In this document: one piece after another, positions 53,502 to 62,349 of the stretch | How positions within the stretch are numbered: the stretch's first letter is position 1 | Layout of the letters: every line of letters starts with the position of its first letter | Assembly: GCF_020215705.1 (NCBI RefSeq) | Contig: NZ_JAIWNB010000036.1 | Coordinates: 32,236 to 96,235 of the forward strand | Reading direction: 5' to 3' | DNA: 64,000 nucleotides | From: Nonomuraea aurantiaca | Lineage (GTDB): Bacteria > Actinomycetota > Actinomycetes > Streptosporangiales > Streptosporangiaceae | Program-made: the position numbers and the translations under genes | Notes under the pieces: generated by a model | The model's database searches: none | What the model saw: only the letters and a program-made list of their open reading frames with translations | What the model was told of the DNA's origin: nothing

Positions 53502-54307
53502 GAGGTACGGCAGGCGGGTCCGACCCGCACACGCTGGTCGGCGCGTACGCGCTGGACGCCGTCGACGACGAGCTGGAGCGGCGCCACTTCGAGGACCATC
53601 TGACCGGGTGCGCCGAGTGCGCGCTGGAGGTCGCCGCGTTCACCGAGACGGCGGCCCGGCTGGGTTCCGCCGCGGCCGTCGAGCCGCCGCCCGGCCTCAA
53701 GGAGCGGGTATTCGCCCAGGTCGACCAGGTTAGGCAGGTCCCGCCGACCGTCGCCGCCCCTGCCCAGAAAGACCGCCCCTCATGGGAGACGCAGCGGCGC
53801 CCCGCGCGGCGGGCCGGGCGGCGGCCCCGGCGGCTGCACCGATGGCGGCCGCTGGTGGCGGCCGTGGGCGTCGCGGCCTGCCTGGCGGCGGTCGTCGTGT
53901 TCGGTGCGAGCGCCTTGCAGGCCCGTGACGAGCTGGACCAGGTACGGCGTATGAACCAGGAGGTCGCCGCGGTGCTGACCGCGCCGGACTCCCGCATCGC
54001 CACGGCCTCGGCCCGGCAGGGCGGTCGCGGCACGGTGATCGTGTCGCGCTCGCGGGGCAAGATGGTGTTCCTGGCCGCCGGGCTGGCCGACCTGCCGGAA
54101 GGCGAGGTCTATCAGCTCTGGCAGCTGGCCCCTGGGCGGATCAGGTCGGCCGGGCTGCTCAGCGCCGACGCCGCCGGCCGCACGCTGCCGGTGATCGCCG
54201 CGCCGGGACCCGGGGTGGCCAAGCTCGGCGTCACCGTCGAACCGGCCGGCGGCTCCGCACAACCGACCACCCGGCCGCTGTTCCTGGTGAACCTGCCCGC
54301 CACCTGA
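53498..54307 (+). CDS. rskA: anti-sigma-K factor RskA
   Basis: 269 aa. Zinc-binding anti-sigma motif H-F-E-D-H34-L-T-G-C38-A-E-C41, an Arg-rich linker, one transmembrane helix (about 120-142) and an outer RskA domain (G-E-V-Y-Q-L-W-Q and a Pro-rich end). Holds SigK inactive until proteolysis of the membrane protein. Translation coupled to sigK. Confidence 0.92.
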   Translation: MRGTAGGSDPHTLVGAYALDAVDDELERRHFEDHLTGCAECALEVAAFTETAARLGSAAAVEPPPGLKERVFAQVDQVRQVPPTVAAPAQKDRPSWETQRRPARRAGRRPRRLHRWRPLVAAVGVAACLAAVVVFGASALQARDELDQVRRMNQEVAAVLTAPDSRIATASARQGGRGTVIVSRSRGKMVFLAAGLADLPEGEVYQLWQLAPGRIRSAGLLSADAAGRTLPVIAAPGPGVAKLGVTVEPAGGSAQPTTRPLFLVNLPAT

Positions 54308-54385
54308 CCCTCGACCGCCACCCATCCACCGGCGCCCATCCATCCGGAGGGCGGCTTCGAATACCTGGTACGGCAGCGCCGGCGA

Positions 54386-54420
54386 GCGCGTCACTCCAGG
54401 CCATCTCGTGAGTGACGCGC
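54386..54420 (+). terminator. hairpin after rskA
   Basis: Perfect 11-bp stem GCGCGTCACTC/GAGTGACGCGC with a 13-nt loop, no T-run, 79 nt after the rskA stop. It separates sigK-rskA from the DUF305 cluster. Confidence 0.65.
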
Positions 54421-54436
54421 CGACCGGCCCGTTGTT

Positions 54437-54463
54437 GAACTGTTATCCGGCGCACCGCGTATC
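54437..54463 (+). promoter_or_regulatory. candidate ECF-type promoter for the DUF305 cluster
   Basis: GAACT (54437-54441), 16 bp, CGTATC (54458-54463), placing a start near 54470, 30 nt before ATG 54500. The AAC -35 and CGT -10 cores fit ECF sigma factors in general. It does not match the mycobacterial SigK consensus closely, so dependence on the neighbouring SigK is only a suggestion. Confidence 0.35.
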
Positions 54464-54499
54464 TCCACGTGACCCATCCCCACACCCCCAAGGGGAAGC

Positions 54500-55021
54500 A
54501 TGCGTTGGACCACGATCGCCGGCGCGCTGCTGTGCGCGACGCTGGCCGGTGGGTGTGCCGCGTCGGCGGCGGAGACGCCCGCCGCCATGGCCGCCTACGA
54601 CCAGCAGGACGTCACCTTCAGCCAGGAGATGATCACTCACCACCGGCAGACCATTCAGCTGGCCGAGCTGGTCGCGAAGCGCACCGACACGCCGTACGTA
54701 CGCGAACTGAGCCAGAAGCTGGAGACCAACGAGAAGGCCGACATCGAGAAGATGTCGTCGTGGCTGAAGTCCTGGCAGGTGGCCGTGCCGGCCGAGGACA
54801 CCAAGGGCGTCGCCCAGCAGGTCGCCCAGCTGAGCCCGAAGTCCGGTAAGGCCTTCGACACGCTCTGGCTGTCGCTGATCTCGCGGCACCTCGACCACGG
54901 CGTCATGATGGCCTCGTCCGCCCAGAGCGGCGGGAAGCACGGGCCCACGATCGAGATGGCGGCCCGGCTCGTCACCGAGCAGACCGCCCAGATCGCGGAG
55001 ATCAAGGAGCACCAGGCCTGA
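54500..55021 (+). CDS. DUF305 lipoprotein
   Basis: 173 aa. Lipoprotein signal with lipobox L-A-G-G-C19, then the ferritin-like DUF305 domain with T-H-H-R-Q-T near residue 47 and S-R-H-L-D-H-G-V-M-M near 135, both His/Met-rich metal-type motifs. Often linked with copper genes. RBS AAGGGGAAG. First gene of a row with a membrane protein and YcnI. Confidence 0.88.
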   Translation: MRWTTIAGALLCATLAGGCAASAAETPAAMAAYDQQDVTFSQEMITHHRQTIQLAELVAKRTDTPYVRELSQKLETNEKADIEKMSSWLKSWQVAVPAEDTKGVAQQVAQLSPKSGKAFDTLWLSLISRHLDHGVMMASSAQSGGKHGPTIEMAARLVTEQTAQIAEIKEHQA

Positions 55022-55023
55022 TC

Positions 55024-55602
55024 GTGACCCGTACACAGGACTCGCAGCGGCAGGTGGGTGCGACGCGCGCCAGGCTGCCGATGCGTCTTGCGCGGTCGGC
55101 CTCGTTCACGGTCGTCTGCGTGGCCCTGTCCGCCATCGGGCACTGGCTGGCGGGCGGCATCGCCCCCGGGCCGGCCACGGTCGCGGGCGCGGGCGCCGTC
55201 GTGCTGGTCGCGGCCACCGCGATGGCCGGCAGGGAGCGATCCCAGCCGCTGATCATCGGGCTGCTCGGCACGGCGCAGGTGGGCCTGCACGTGCTGTTCG
55301 CCTCGACGGGCGAGTCGCCACACCTGGCCGCTGTCCACGGTCAGAGCACCTGGCCCGGCATGTTCCTGTGTCACGCCGTCGCCACGCTGCTGACCGCGTG
55401 GTGGCTGGCCGGCGGTGAGGCCGCCCTCTGGTCGTTGCTGCGCCGTCTCGGCTCGCGCGCCGTACGGATCCTCACGCCTGTCGCCGGCCCTCTGTGGCCG
55501 CCCGCCGCCCCCGTGGCCGCGGAACTCGTTCTCGACCGGCCGCGCGAGCGCATGTTGCGGTACGCGGTCGTCCGGCGCGGTCCACCACTTCGTTCTGCCT
55601 GA
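55024..55602 (+). CDS. membrane protein between DUF305 and ycnI
   Basis: 192 aa from GTG 55024, 2 nt after the DUF305 stop. Four hydrophobic segments (about 27-45, 50-68, 77-92, 113-130) and a basic tail. Outer His residues (H-V-L-F-A, G-E-S-P-H-L-A-A-V-H-G) could bind metal. This kind of gene often accompanies YcnI. No confirmed function. Confidence 0.7.
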   Translation: MTRTQDSQRQVGATRARLPMRLARSASFTVVCVALSAIGHWLAGGIAPGPATVAGAGAVVLVAATAMAGRERSQPLIIGLLGTAQVGLHVLFASTGESPHLAAVHGQSTWPGMFLCHAVATLLTAWWLAGGEAALWSLLRRLGSRAVRILTPVAGPLWPPAAPVAAELVLDRPRERMLRYAVVRRGPPLRSA

Positions 55603-55668
55603 CCCCCCACCGACGCGAGGAGTTCAGCGCGTCGTGTCCGGCATTTCCAAAAACGAAGTGGAGACTCC

Positions 55669-56403
55669 ATGTTCTACCGCCGAATCGGCACCGTAGCCGC
55701 GGCAGCCCTGGCCCTCACGGTGGGCCTCGCACTACCCGCCCTCGCACATGTCACGATCAACCCCGGGACAGCGGAGAAGGGCGGCTGGACCAAGCTCGCC
55801 TTCCGGGTGCCCAACGAGCGTGACGACGCCTCGACCACCAAACTCGTCGTCACCTTCCCCACCGACCACCCCCTGCCCTTCGTCTCGGTCAAGCCCGTGC
55901 CCGGCTGGAAGGCCGAGCTGACCGAGGGCAAGCTGCCCGAGCCGGTGGTCGCCGACGACGGGGACAAGGTCACCGAATCCGTCCTGAAGGTCACGTGGAC
56001 CGGCGGCAAGATCGAGCCGGGGCAGTTCCAGGAGTTCGAGGTGTCGGTCGGGCCCCTGCCCAAGGACGTGGACGAGATCGCCTTCCCGACCGAGCAGACC
56101 TACACCGGCGGTGAGGTCGTCAAGTGGGCGGACGCGCCCAAGAGCGACGGCACGGAGGCGGAGCACCCGATCCCCACGCTGAAGCTGGTGGCGGCGGCGT
56201 CCGGCGAGGTGCACGCCGGGATGGCCATGACCACGGCGGCACCGCCCGCCGCGCAGCAGACGGTCGCCGTGATGAAGCAGTCCGCCTCGTCGCCGGCGTC
56301 CGACGGCACCGCCCGGATCATGGGCGTGGCGGGCATCATCGTCGGGCTCCTGGGCGGCGGCTTGGGGCTGATCAGCCTCAGACGCCGCTCCCCGGCCGCC
56401 TGA
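55669..56403 (+). CDS. YcnI family copper-binding membrane protein
   Basis: 244 aa. Signal peptide cut at A-L-A, giving a mature N-terminus H27-V-T-I. The first His is the copper ligand known for YcnI domains, with W41 (G-G-W-T-K-L) nearby. One C-terminal transmembrane helix and R-R-R-S tail anchor it. Predicted periplasm-facing copper chaperone for cytochrome oxidase or copper resistance. Confidence 0.92.
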   Translation: MFYRRIGTVAAAALALTVGLALPALAHVTINPGTAEKGGWTKLAFRVPNERDDASTTKLVVTFPTDHPLPFVSVKPVPGWKAELTEGKLPEPVVADDGDKVTESVLKVTWTGGKIEPGQFQEFEVSVGPLPKDVDEIAFPTEQTYTGGEVVKWADAPKSDGTEAEHPIPTLKLVAAASGEVHAGMAMTTAAPPAAQQTVAVMKQSASSPASDGTARIMGVAGIIVGLLGGGLGLISLRRRSPAA

Positions 56404-56477
56404 CGAGCCGCCTACCGGCCGGCCGCCTCGCGCGCCCGGCCGCCTGACCAGCCGCTCCCCGGCTGCCTGACAAGCCG
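56392..56477. repeat. three copies of the ycnI stop-codon region
   Basis: CCGGCCGCCTGAC-N-AGCCG occurs at 56392, 56436 and (with one change) 56459. The first includes the ycnI stop. Looks like local tandem duplication. The rest of the gap to 56558 is featureless. Confidence 0.55.
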
Positions 56478-56561
56478 ATGTCATCCCCTCCCCGACGAGT
56501 TTCCGGCCGTTAGCCTGTCTACACCCGCGACAGCGGTGGCAGCAGGCGGAGGGGCGCGGTG

Positions 56562-57659
56562 ATGGGCGACATCCAGCAGCAGGTCGAGCAGGCCATTGAC
56601 CGGATGGTCGAGTCCGGGGCGGAGCGTGGCGTGCAGGTCGCCGTCTACCTGCACGGCGAGCAGGTGGTGGACGCGGTCGCCGGGGTGGCCGATCCGGCGA
56701 CCGGGCGGCCGGTGACGCCGGGCACCGTGTTCTACAACTATTCGATCGGGAAGGCGGCGACCGCGACGGTGGCACACGTGCTGGCCGAGCGCGGCGCCTT
56801 CTCGTACGACACGCGCGTGGCCGAGCTGTGGCCGGAGTTCGCCGCGCACGGGAAGGGCGCGGTGACCGTCCGGCACGTGCTGACCCACGCGGCCGGGGTG
56901 CCGGGCCTGCCCGCGGACACCACGGCGGCGGACCTGTGCGACTGGGACAAGATGTGCGCGGCCCTCGCCGACGCCGAGCCGTGGTGGGAGCCGGGCACCG
57001 CGGTCGGCTATCACGGCTACACCTTCGGCTACCTCGTCGGTGAGATCGTCCGCCGGGCGACCGGCAAGCCCATCTCGCAGGTGCTGCGGGAGGAGGTCAC
57101 CGGGCCGCTGGGCGTGGCCGACGAGCTCTACTTCGGCGTGCCGGCCGCCGAGCACGGCCGCCTGGCCCGGCTGGAGGACCAGGAGGGCGCCGCGGACATG
57201 ACGGCGGGCATGCCGGCGGACTCGCCGATGTTCAGGGCGGGCCCGCCGGCCACGTTCCCGTCGGCCGCTCTCGGCAACCGGGCGGACATTCTGGCGGCCG
57301 ACATCCCGGCGGGCGGCAAGACCTCGGCCCGCGCCATCGCGCGCGTGTACGCCGCGCTCATGGGCGACGTCCCCGGTGTGCGGCTGATCTCTCCGGAGCG
57401 GCTGCGCGAGGTCACGGCGGTCACGGCCGAGGGCGTCGACCAGATCTTCGGCAATCAGTCCTCGTGGGGGCTGGGGTTCTCCATCGGCCTGCCGGGGGCC
57501 GCCGAGCCGGTCATGAGCGCGTTCGGGATGGGCGGTGCGGGTGGGAGCTTCGCGTACGGGGACACGGCAAGTGGCCTCGCGTTCGCGGTGACCAAGAACC
57601 GGCTGACCGCCGACTTCTCCGCCGCCACCCAGCTCATCCAGATCGTCGCCGGCCGCTGA
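56562..57659 (+). CDS. serine hydrolase (beta-lactamase/esterase EstB family)
   Basis: 365 aa from ATG 56562 (GTG 56559 directly before it is equivalent). SxxK nucleophile in Y-S-I-G-K near residue 61 and the second motif Y-H-G-Y near 150 in place of Y-x-N. No signal peptide, so a cytoplasmic class C-like esterase rather than a secreted beta-lactamase. Ends 7 nt before the lyase gene, so they may be co-transcribed. Confidence 0.85.
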   Translation: MGDIQQQVEQAIDRMVESGAERGVQVAVYLHGEQVVDAVAGVADPATGRPVTPGTVFYNYSIGKAATATVAHVLAERGAFSYDTRVAELWPEFAAHGKGAVTVRHVLTHAAGVPGLPADTTAADLCDWDKMCAALADAEPWWEPGTAVGYHGYTFGYLVGEIVRRATGKPISQVLREEVTGPLGVADELYFGVPAAEHGRLARLEDQEGAADMTAGMPADSPMFRAGPPATFPSAALGNRADILAADIPAGGKTSARAIARVYAALMGDVPGVRLISPERLREVTAVTAEGVDQIFGNQSSWGLGFSIGLPGAAEPVMSAFGMGGAGGSFAYGDTASGLAFAVTKNRLTADFSAATQLIQIVAGR

Positions 57660-57666
57660 TCCCTGC

Positions 57667-59901
57667 GTGAACGGATACTCCAGGCGGTTGTTCCTCCGGC
57701 TCGGCGGTGCCGCCGTGGCCAGCGGGCTGATCCCCACCACGCGGGGATCAGCCGGCCCGGCGGACTTCGCCCTCCTGCGCCGCCGGTGGCGGGACGTGAC
57801 GGCGGGAGCGGGGTTCGACGCGACCGCGGAGCCGTACCGGACCAGGCTCTTACGGCTGGGCAGCACGGCGGCCGGCTACCGGGACACCATGGCGCCGACC
57901 GGCACGTCGCTCTGGCCCGGCCTGGCGTTCCCGTCCTTCGTCCAGACCCCGGTGCGCCTGCAGACCATGGCTCGCGCGTACGCCTTACCCGGGACCGGCC
58001 TGACCGGCGACGCGAGCCTGGCCGCGGCCGTCGCCACCGGCCTCGACCACTACCGGCGGCAGGTGTATGCGGCGGGCACCCGCCCGGTCGGCAACTGGTG
58101 GCTCTGGCAGATCGGCACCCCGAAGCGGCTCCTCGACGTGGCCCTGCTGATCGGCCCGCATCTGACGGACCCGCAGAGCCGGGCGCTGAGCGAGGCCGTG
58201 GACCACTTCGTGCCCGAATGGCGCCTGGACGACTACAGCGGCAACAGCACCGGCGCCAACCGGGTGGACCTGTGCACGGTGATGCTGCTGCGCGCTATCC
58301 TCAGATCCGACGCGGACAAGGCGGCGCTGGCCGTCTCGGCTCTGGCCCCGGTCTTCCCGTACGTCACCGAAGGCGACGGCTTATACCGGGACGGCTCGTT
58401 CATTCAGCACACCTTCATCCCCTACCAGGGCGGATACGGAATGGTGATGCTGTCCGGCCTGGCGACGCTGTTCGCGGTGCTGCGCGGCACTCCGTGGGAG
58501 CTCACCGCCCCGAACCTCTTCGACATGGTCGATCGGTCGTTCGCGCCGTTCGTCCACGACGGCTTCTGCATGGACCTGGTCAGCGGGCGGGGGGTCGGCC
58601 GGGATCCGTACGGTGACCACAGGAGGGGGCGGCTGATCGCCTCGGCGATCCTGCTGCTGGGGGACGCGGCGCCCGTCGCGGCGCGGACCCGCTGGCAGGG
58701 CATGGTCAAGGGCTGGGCGGTACGTGACACGGTCCAGCCGATGCTCGAAGAGGCCGACCTCGGGTTCCATGCCCGCCTCACCGCGATCCTGGACGACGAG
58801 ACGATCCCCGCCGCGCCGGAACCGGCCGGGCACAGGTTGCTGCCGATGAGCGCCCGCGCCGTCCACCGGGGGCCGGGCTGGTGCGCTGGGCTCAGCATGG
58901 CCTCCTACCGGATCGGCCACTACGAGCACGGCAACGGCGAGAACCTACGCGGCTGGCACACCGGCTCGGGAATGCTCTACTGGTGGGCCAAGGGCCACGG
59001 CGACCAGTACTCCGACTCCTTCTGGGCCACCGTCGACCCTTACCGGCTGCCGGGCACGACCGTCTCCACCAAGCGGCTGGCCGACGGCGCCGGCGCGGCG
59101 TGGGGTGACACCTGCCCGCCGGGCCGCTGGGTGGGCGGCGCCACCGACGGCAGGTACGCGACGGTCGGCCAGCACCTGAACGGCCTCCAGAGCACGATGG
59201 AGGCGTTCAAGTCGTGGTTCTTCCTCGACGACGCCGTGGTCTGCCTGGGCGCCGGGATCACCGGGCGGGACGGCGTACCGGTGGAGACCATCGTGGACAA
59301 CCGCCGGACCGGTGCGCTCCTCACCCTCGACCAGAAGGCGGGCTGGGCGCACCTGGCCGGCCACGGCGGCTACGTCTTCCACGGCCTCCTGCGCACGCTG
59401 CGCGAGAACCGCGCCGCAGACTCGGTGAACAGGAGCTATGTGACCCTCTGGCTCGATCACGGGATCGACCCTGATGCGGCCGGTTACTTCTACCTGCTCC
59501 TCCCTGGGGCGACCCCGGCTCAGACCCGCGCCCGCGCCACCGACCCGACCTGGCTGCGCGTCCTGGCCAACACCGCCCGCCAGCAGGGTGTCCAGGTGCC
59601 GTCGCTCGGTCTGACCGCCGTCAACTTCTGGAACGCCGGAGCGGCCGGTAACCTCACCGCCTCCGCCCCGTGCGCGGTCCTCGTCAAGGAGTACGGCGAC
59701 GGCACGGCCACGCTGACCGTGTCGGATCCCCGGCGTGACCTGAGCGAGCTGACCGTGACCTGGGACCGGCCGGTGACCCGGGTGCTGCGCGGCCATCCGC
59801 TGCTGGTGAGCGCCACGACGGGCGCGCGGCTCACCCTCCGGTGGGGGCGGCTGTCGGACCGGGGCGGCAGCTCGAAGACGATCACCGTACGACTGGGCTG
59901 A
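57667..59901 (+). CDS. Tat-exported polysaccharide lyase family 8
   Basis: 744 aa from GTG 57667. Tat signal S-R-R-L-F-L-R-L-G-G. An alpha/alpha toroid with N-W-W-L-W-Q-I-G near residue 140, catalytic Asn in G-N-S-T-G-A-N-R, His in I-Q-H-T and Tyr in P-Y-Q-G-G-Y, then the super-beta-sandwich domains (H-G-N-G-E-N-L-R-G-W near 420). PL8 enzymes eliminate hyaluronate, chondroitin or xanthan. Which one is not visible. Confidence 0.9.
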   Translation: MNGYSRRLFLRLGGAAVASGLIPTTRGSAGPADFALLRRRWRDVTAGAGFDATAEPYRTRLLRLGSTAAGYRDTMAPTGTSLWPGLAFPSFVQTPVRLQTMARAYALPGTGLTGDASLAAAVATGLDHYRRQVYAAGTRPVGNWWLWQIGTPKRLLDVALLIGPHLTDPQSRALSEAVDHFVPEWRLDDYSGNSTGANRVDLCTVMLLRAILRSDADKAALAVSALAPVFPYVTEGDGLYRDGSFIQHTFIPYQGGYGMVMLSGLATLFAVLRGTPWELTAPNLFDMVDRSFAPFVHDGFCMDLVSGRGVGRDPYGDHRRGRLIASAILLLGDAAPVAARTRWQGMVKGWAVRDTVQPMLEEADLGFHARLTAILDDETIPAAPEPAGHRLLPMSARAVHRGPGWCAGLSMASYRIGHYEHGNGENLRGWHTGSGMLYWWAKGHGDQYSDSFWATVDPYRLPGTTVSTKRLADGAGAAWGDTCPPGRWVGGATDGRYATVGQHLNGLQSTMEAFKSWFFLDDAVVCLGAGITGRDGVPVETIVDNRRTGALLTLDQKAGWAHLAGHGGYVFHGLLRTLRENRAADSVNRSYVTLWLDHGIDPDAAGYFYLLLPGATPAQTRARATDPTWLRVLANTARQQGVQVPSLGLTAVNFWNAGAAGNLTASAPCAVLVKEYGDGTATLTVSDPRRDLSELTVTWDRPVTRVLRGHPLLVSATTGARLTLRWGRLSDRGGSSKTITVRLG

Positions 59902-59912
59902 GGCGACCTGGT

Positions 59913-61727
59913 CTACAGCTCCAGCCGGACGCCGTAGGACTCGAGCCAGACGTTCAGGTCCAGGGCCAGCTCCAGGCTCATCCTCGACATCGTCGTGGTC
60001 GTCTTGCCGACCGGGGCCGTGGTGAGCTCCCTGATGGCCGCCGCGTCGAGCAGCGGCAGGACCGGCGCCTTCCCGGCGCTGACGAGGTCGCTCAACGTGT
60101 CGCGGAGCGCCTGCTCGTAGGCGACGTCCTGGGTCGCCGGGTAGGGGCTCTTGACCCGCCGCAGGATCGACTCGGGCACCAGGTCGCCGGCGGCGGCACG
60201 GAGCAGGCTCTTCTCCCGGCCGTCGAAGGTCTTCATCGCCCACGGCGTGTTGAAGACGTACTCGACCAGCCGGTGATCGCAGAACGGCACCCGGACCTCC
60301 AGACCGACGGCCATGCTCAACCGGTCCTTGCGGTCCAGCAGGACCGGCAGGAACCGGCTCAGGTGCAGGTAGCAGACCTCCCGCATCCGCCGTTCGAGGC
60401 CGTTCTGACCAGGCAGGTACGGCACCTCGGCCAGCGCGCTCCGGTAGGTGTCGGCGGTGTACGAGGGTAGGTCGAGCCGGTCGAACAGCCCCCTGTCGAG
60501 CAGGTCGGCCGGATCGTGGTCACGCAGCACCATCGCGAGCCACGGGAAGGTGTCGGCCTCGACCGCCTGCGGCAGGTGGAACCACGCGTACCCACCGAAC
60601 AGCTCATCGGCCGACTCGCCGGACAGGGCCACGGTGGAGTGCTCGCGGATCGCCCTGAACAGCATGTACAGGGAGCCGTTCATGTCACCGAGGAAGTTCG
60701 GGATGTCGAAGGCACGCACCACCGACGACCGCAGGCGCGGGTCGGTCAGCTCCGCGGTGTCGAGCGTGATGTCGGTGTGGTCGGCGTCGACGTAGCGCGC
60801 GAGCTCCTGTACGAACGGCGCGTCCGGATCACCGCGCAGCTCGTCGGGCTGGAACTTCTCCGCGTATCCGGCGAAGTCCACGGCGAAGGACCGGATCTGC
60901 CCGTGCTTCCTGGCCAGCGCGGTGATGGTGCTGGAGTCCAGGCCGCCCGACAGCAGGCTGCACAGAGGCACGTCCGAGATGAGCTGGCGGCCCACGATGT
61001 CCTCGAGCAGGGCGCGGATCGTGCCGACGGTGACGTCCAGGTCGTCGGTGTGCTCGCGCGGCTCCAGCGCCCAGTAGCGGCGGACGGACTGCCCTTCCCG
61101 GCGTACCCGCAGCAGGTGGCCAGGGCGCAGCTCGCGCATGCCCTTGAAGACGGCCCGCTCCGGGCTCCTGCCCAAGGTGAGCAGCTCGCGCAGGCCGTCG
61201 GTGTCCACCAGCGGCTCGGCCAGCGGGTTGGCGAGGATCGCCTTCGGCTCGGAGCCGAACAGAACGCCGTCGCGCAGCGGGTAGTAGTAGAGCGGCTTGA
61301 CGCCCAGGCGGTCGCGCACCAGCAGGAGCTCCTGGTCGCGGTCGTCCCAGATGGCGAAGGCGTACATGCCGTTGAGCCGGTCGGCGACGCCCGCACCCCA
61401 TTCGAGATAGCCGTGGAGCACGACCTCGGTGTCGCTCCTGGTGCGGAAGCGGTGCCCCTTGGCCGCCAGTTCGGCCCGCAGCTCGACGAAGTTGTAGATC
61501 TCCCCGCTGTAGGTGATGACGACCGGGCCCTCGGCCGTCATGGGCATGTGGCCGCCCTCGACGTCGATGACAGCGAGCCGCCGGTTGCCGAGTATGGCGT
61601 GCGGTGACAGCCAGAGGCCGCGATCGTCCGGGCCTCGGCAGCTCATGGTCTCGGTCATGGCCTGGGCGGTGCCGTCTTCATCGGCCAGGTCGCGGCTGAA
61701 GTCCACCCATCCGGCGATTCCGCACAT
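59913..61727 (-). CDS. asnB: asparagine synthetase (glutamine-hydrolysing)
   Basis: 604 aa from ATG 61727, chosen because Cys2 of M-C-G-I-A must be at the N-terminus after Met removal; GGGAGGA lies upstream. N-terminal glutaminase (R-G-P-D-D, S-G-E-I-Y-N-F), then the synthetase with the P-loop L-L-S-G-G-L-D-S-S and V-A-L-S-G-E-S-A-D-E-L-F-G-G-Y. Forms asparagine or amidates a wall or secondary metabolite. 11 nt from the convergent lyase gene. Confidence 0.92.
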   Translation of the reverse strand: MCGIAGWVDFSRDLADEDGTAQAMTETMSCRGPDDRGLWLSPHAILGNRRLAVIDVEGGHMPMTAEGPVVITYSGEIYNFVELRAELAAKGHRFRTRSDTEVVLHGYLEWGAGVADRLNGMYAFAIWDDRDQELLLVRDRLGVKPLYYYPLRDGVLFGSEPKAILANPLAEPLVDTDGLRELLTLGRSPERAVFKGMRELRPGHLLRVRREGQSVRRYWALEPREHTDDLDVTVGTIRALLEDIVGRQLISDVPLCSLLSGGLDSSTITALARKHGQIRSFAVDFAGYAEKFQPDELRGDPDAPFVQELARYVDADHTDITLDTAELTDPRLRSSVVRAFDIPNFLGDMNGSLYMLFRAIREHSTVALSGESADELFGGYAWFHLPQAVEADTFPWLAMVLRDHDPADLLDRGLFDRLDLPSYTADTYRSALAEVPYLPGQNGLERRMREVCYLHLSRFLPVLLDRKDRLSMAVGLEVRVPFCDHRLVEYVFNTPWAMKTFDGREKSLLRAAAGDLVPESILRRVKSPYPATQDVAYEQALRDTLSDLVSAGKAPVLPLLDAAAIRELTTAPVGKTTTTMSRMSLELALDLNVWLESYGVRLEL

Positions 61728-61862
61728 GCGAGAGTCCTCCCAAGGGTTTGGGGGTGTCGTCATATCGGGATACGTGCAACGTATCCGCGCGTAGGCGGTT
61801 GGTCTATGGACGGGATCGGAAGGACTCGTACAAATCAGACGTTTAACAGCTGAAATGACATT

Positions 61863-62237
61863 TCAGGTCGAACTGGATTTGCCGAAATTGATCGACCCGA
61901 AAATGTCACCTGCTTGGAGCACCGGGCCGGTGATCCGGGCCTCGCCGCTGATCGTGTTGGACACGTCGTGCTTGGTCTGGACGAGCCGGGCCGTCTCCGT
62001 GGTCCCCGACGTCAAGTGCTGCCCGAACTCGGCATCTTCCTGGGCGCGTTCGACCAGGCTTGTGGCGGTTTCCTCCGGCGTCTGCGCCGTTTCGATGGCG
62101 GCCACGGCGTCGTCGCCGAAACGGCGGCGTACGAGGCCCGTCAAAGAGGTCCAGGCATTCTTGCCGGCTTCGCCCGCGGCGCCGCCGACTATCGCGGAGA
62201 TGACCGCCGCCAGCGCGGGAATGACGCTCGGATCCAT
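61863..62237 (-). CDS. candidate NLR-controlled effector with C-terminal RHIM-like motif
   Basis: 124 aa from ATG 62237 (an upstream ATG at 62276 lacks an RBS). Residues 5-22 form a hydrophobic, Gly/Ala-rich helix (V-I-P-A-L-A-A-V-I-S-A-I-V-G-G-A-A-G), then a helical middle of about 65 residues. The C-terminus, residues 94-119, carries N-T-I-S-G-E-A-R-I-T-G-P-V-L-Q-A-G-D-I and G-S-I-N-F-G. The divergent NB-ARC protein begins with nearly the same motif. Layout (helical N-terminus, amyloid-type C-terminus) matches bacterial Bell/HeLo-like pore-forming effectors; that is inference. No named family is certain. Confidence 0.6.
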   Translation of the reverse strand: MDPSVIPALAAVISAIVGGAAGEAGKNAWTSLTGLVRRRFGDDAVAAIETAQTPEETATSLVERAQEDAEFGQHLTSGTTETARLVQTKHDVSNTISGEARITGPVLQAGDIFGSINFGKSSST

Positions 62238-62349
62238 CGCATCTCTTTTCGCAGCAGGCCTTTTCGCCAAGCTCATTTCATGAAGGACGTTCTTCCCAGA
62301 CTAGCGCTCCGCTTGCCACGATCCAGTGCGGCCGGAACACTACTGAACC

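Noticed and set aside
60516..61607. 363-codon rightward frame inside asnB
   Set aside because: Antisense shadow of a clear asparagine synthetase with all motifs.
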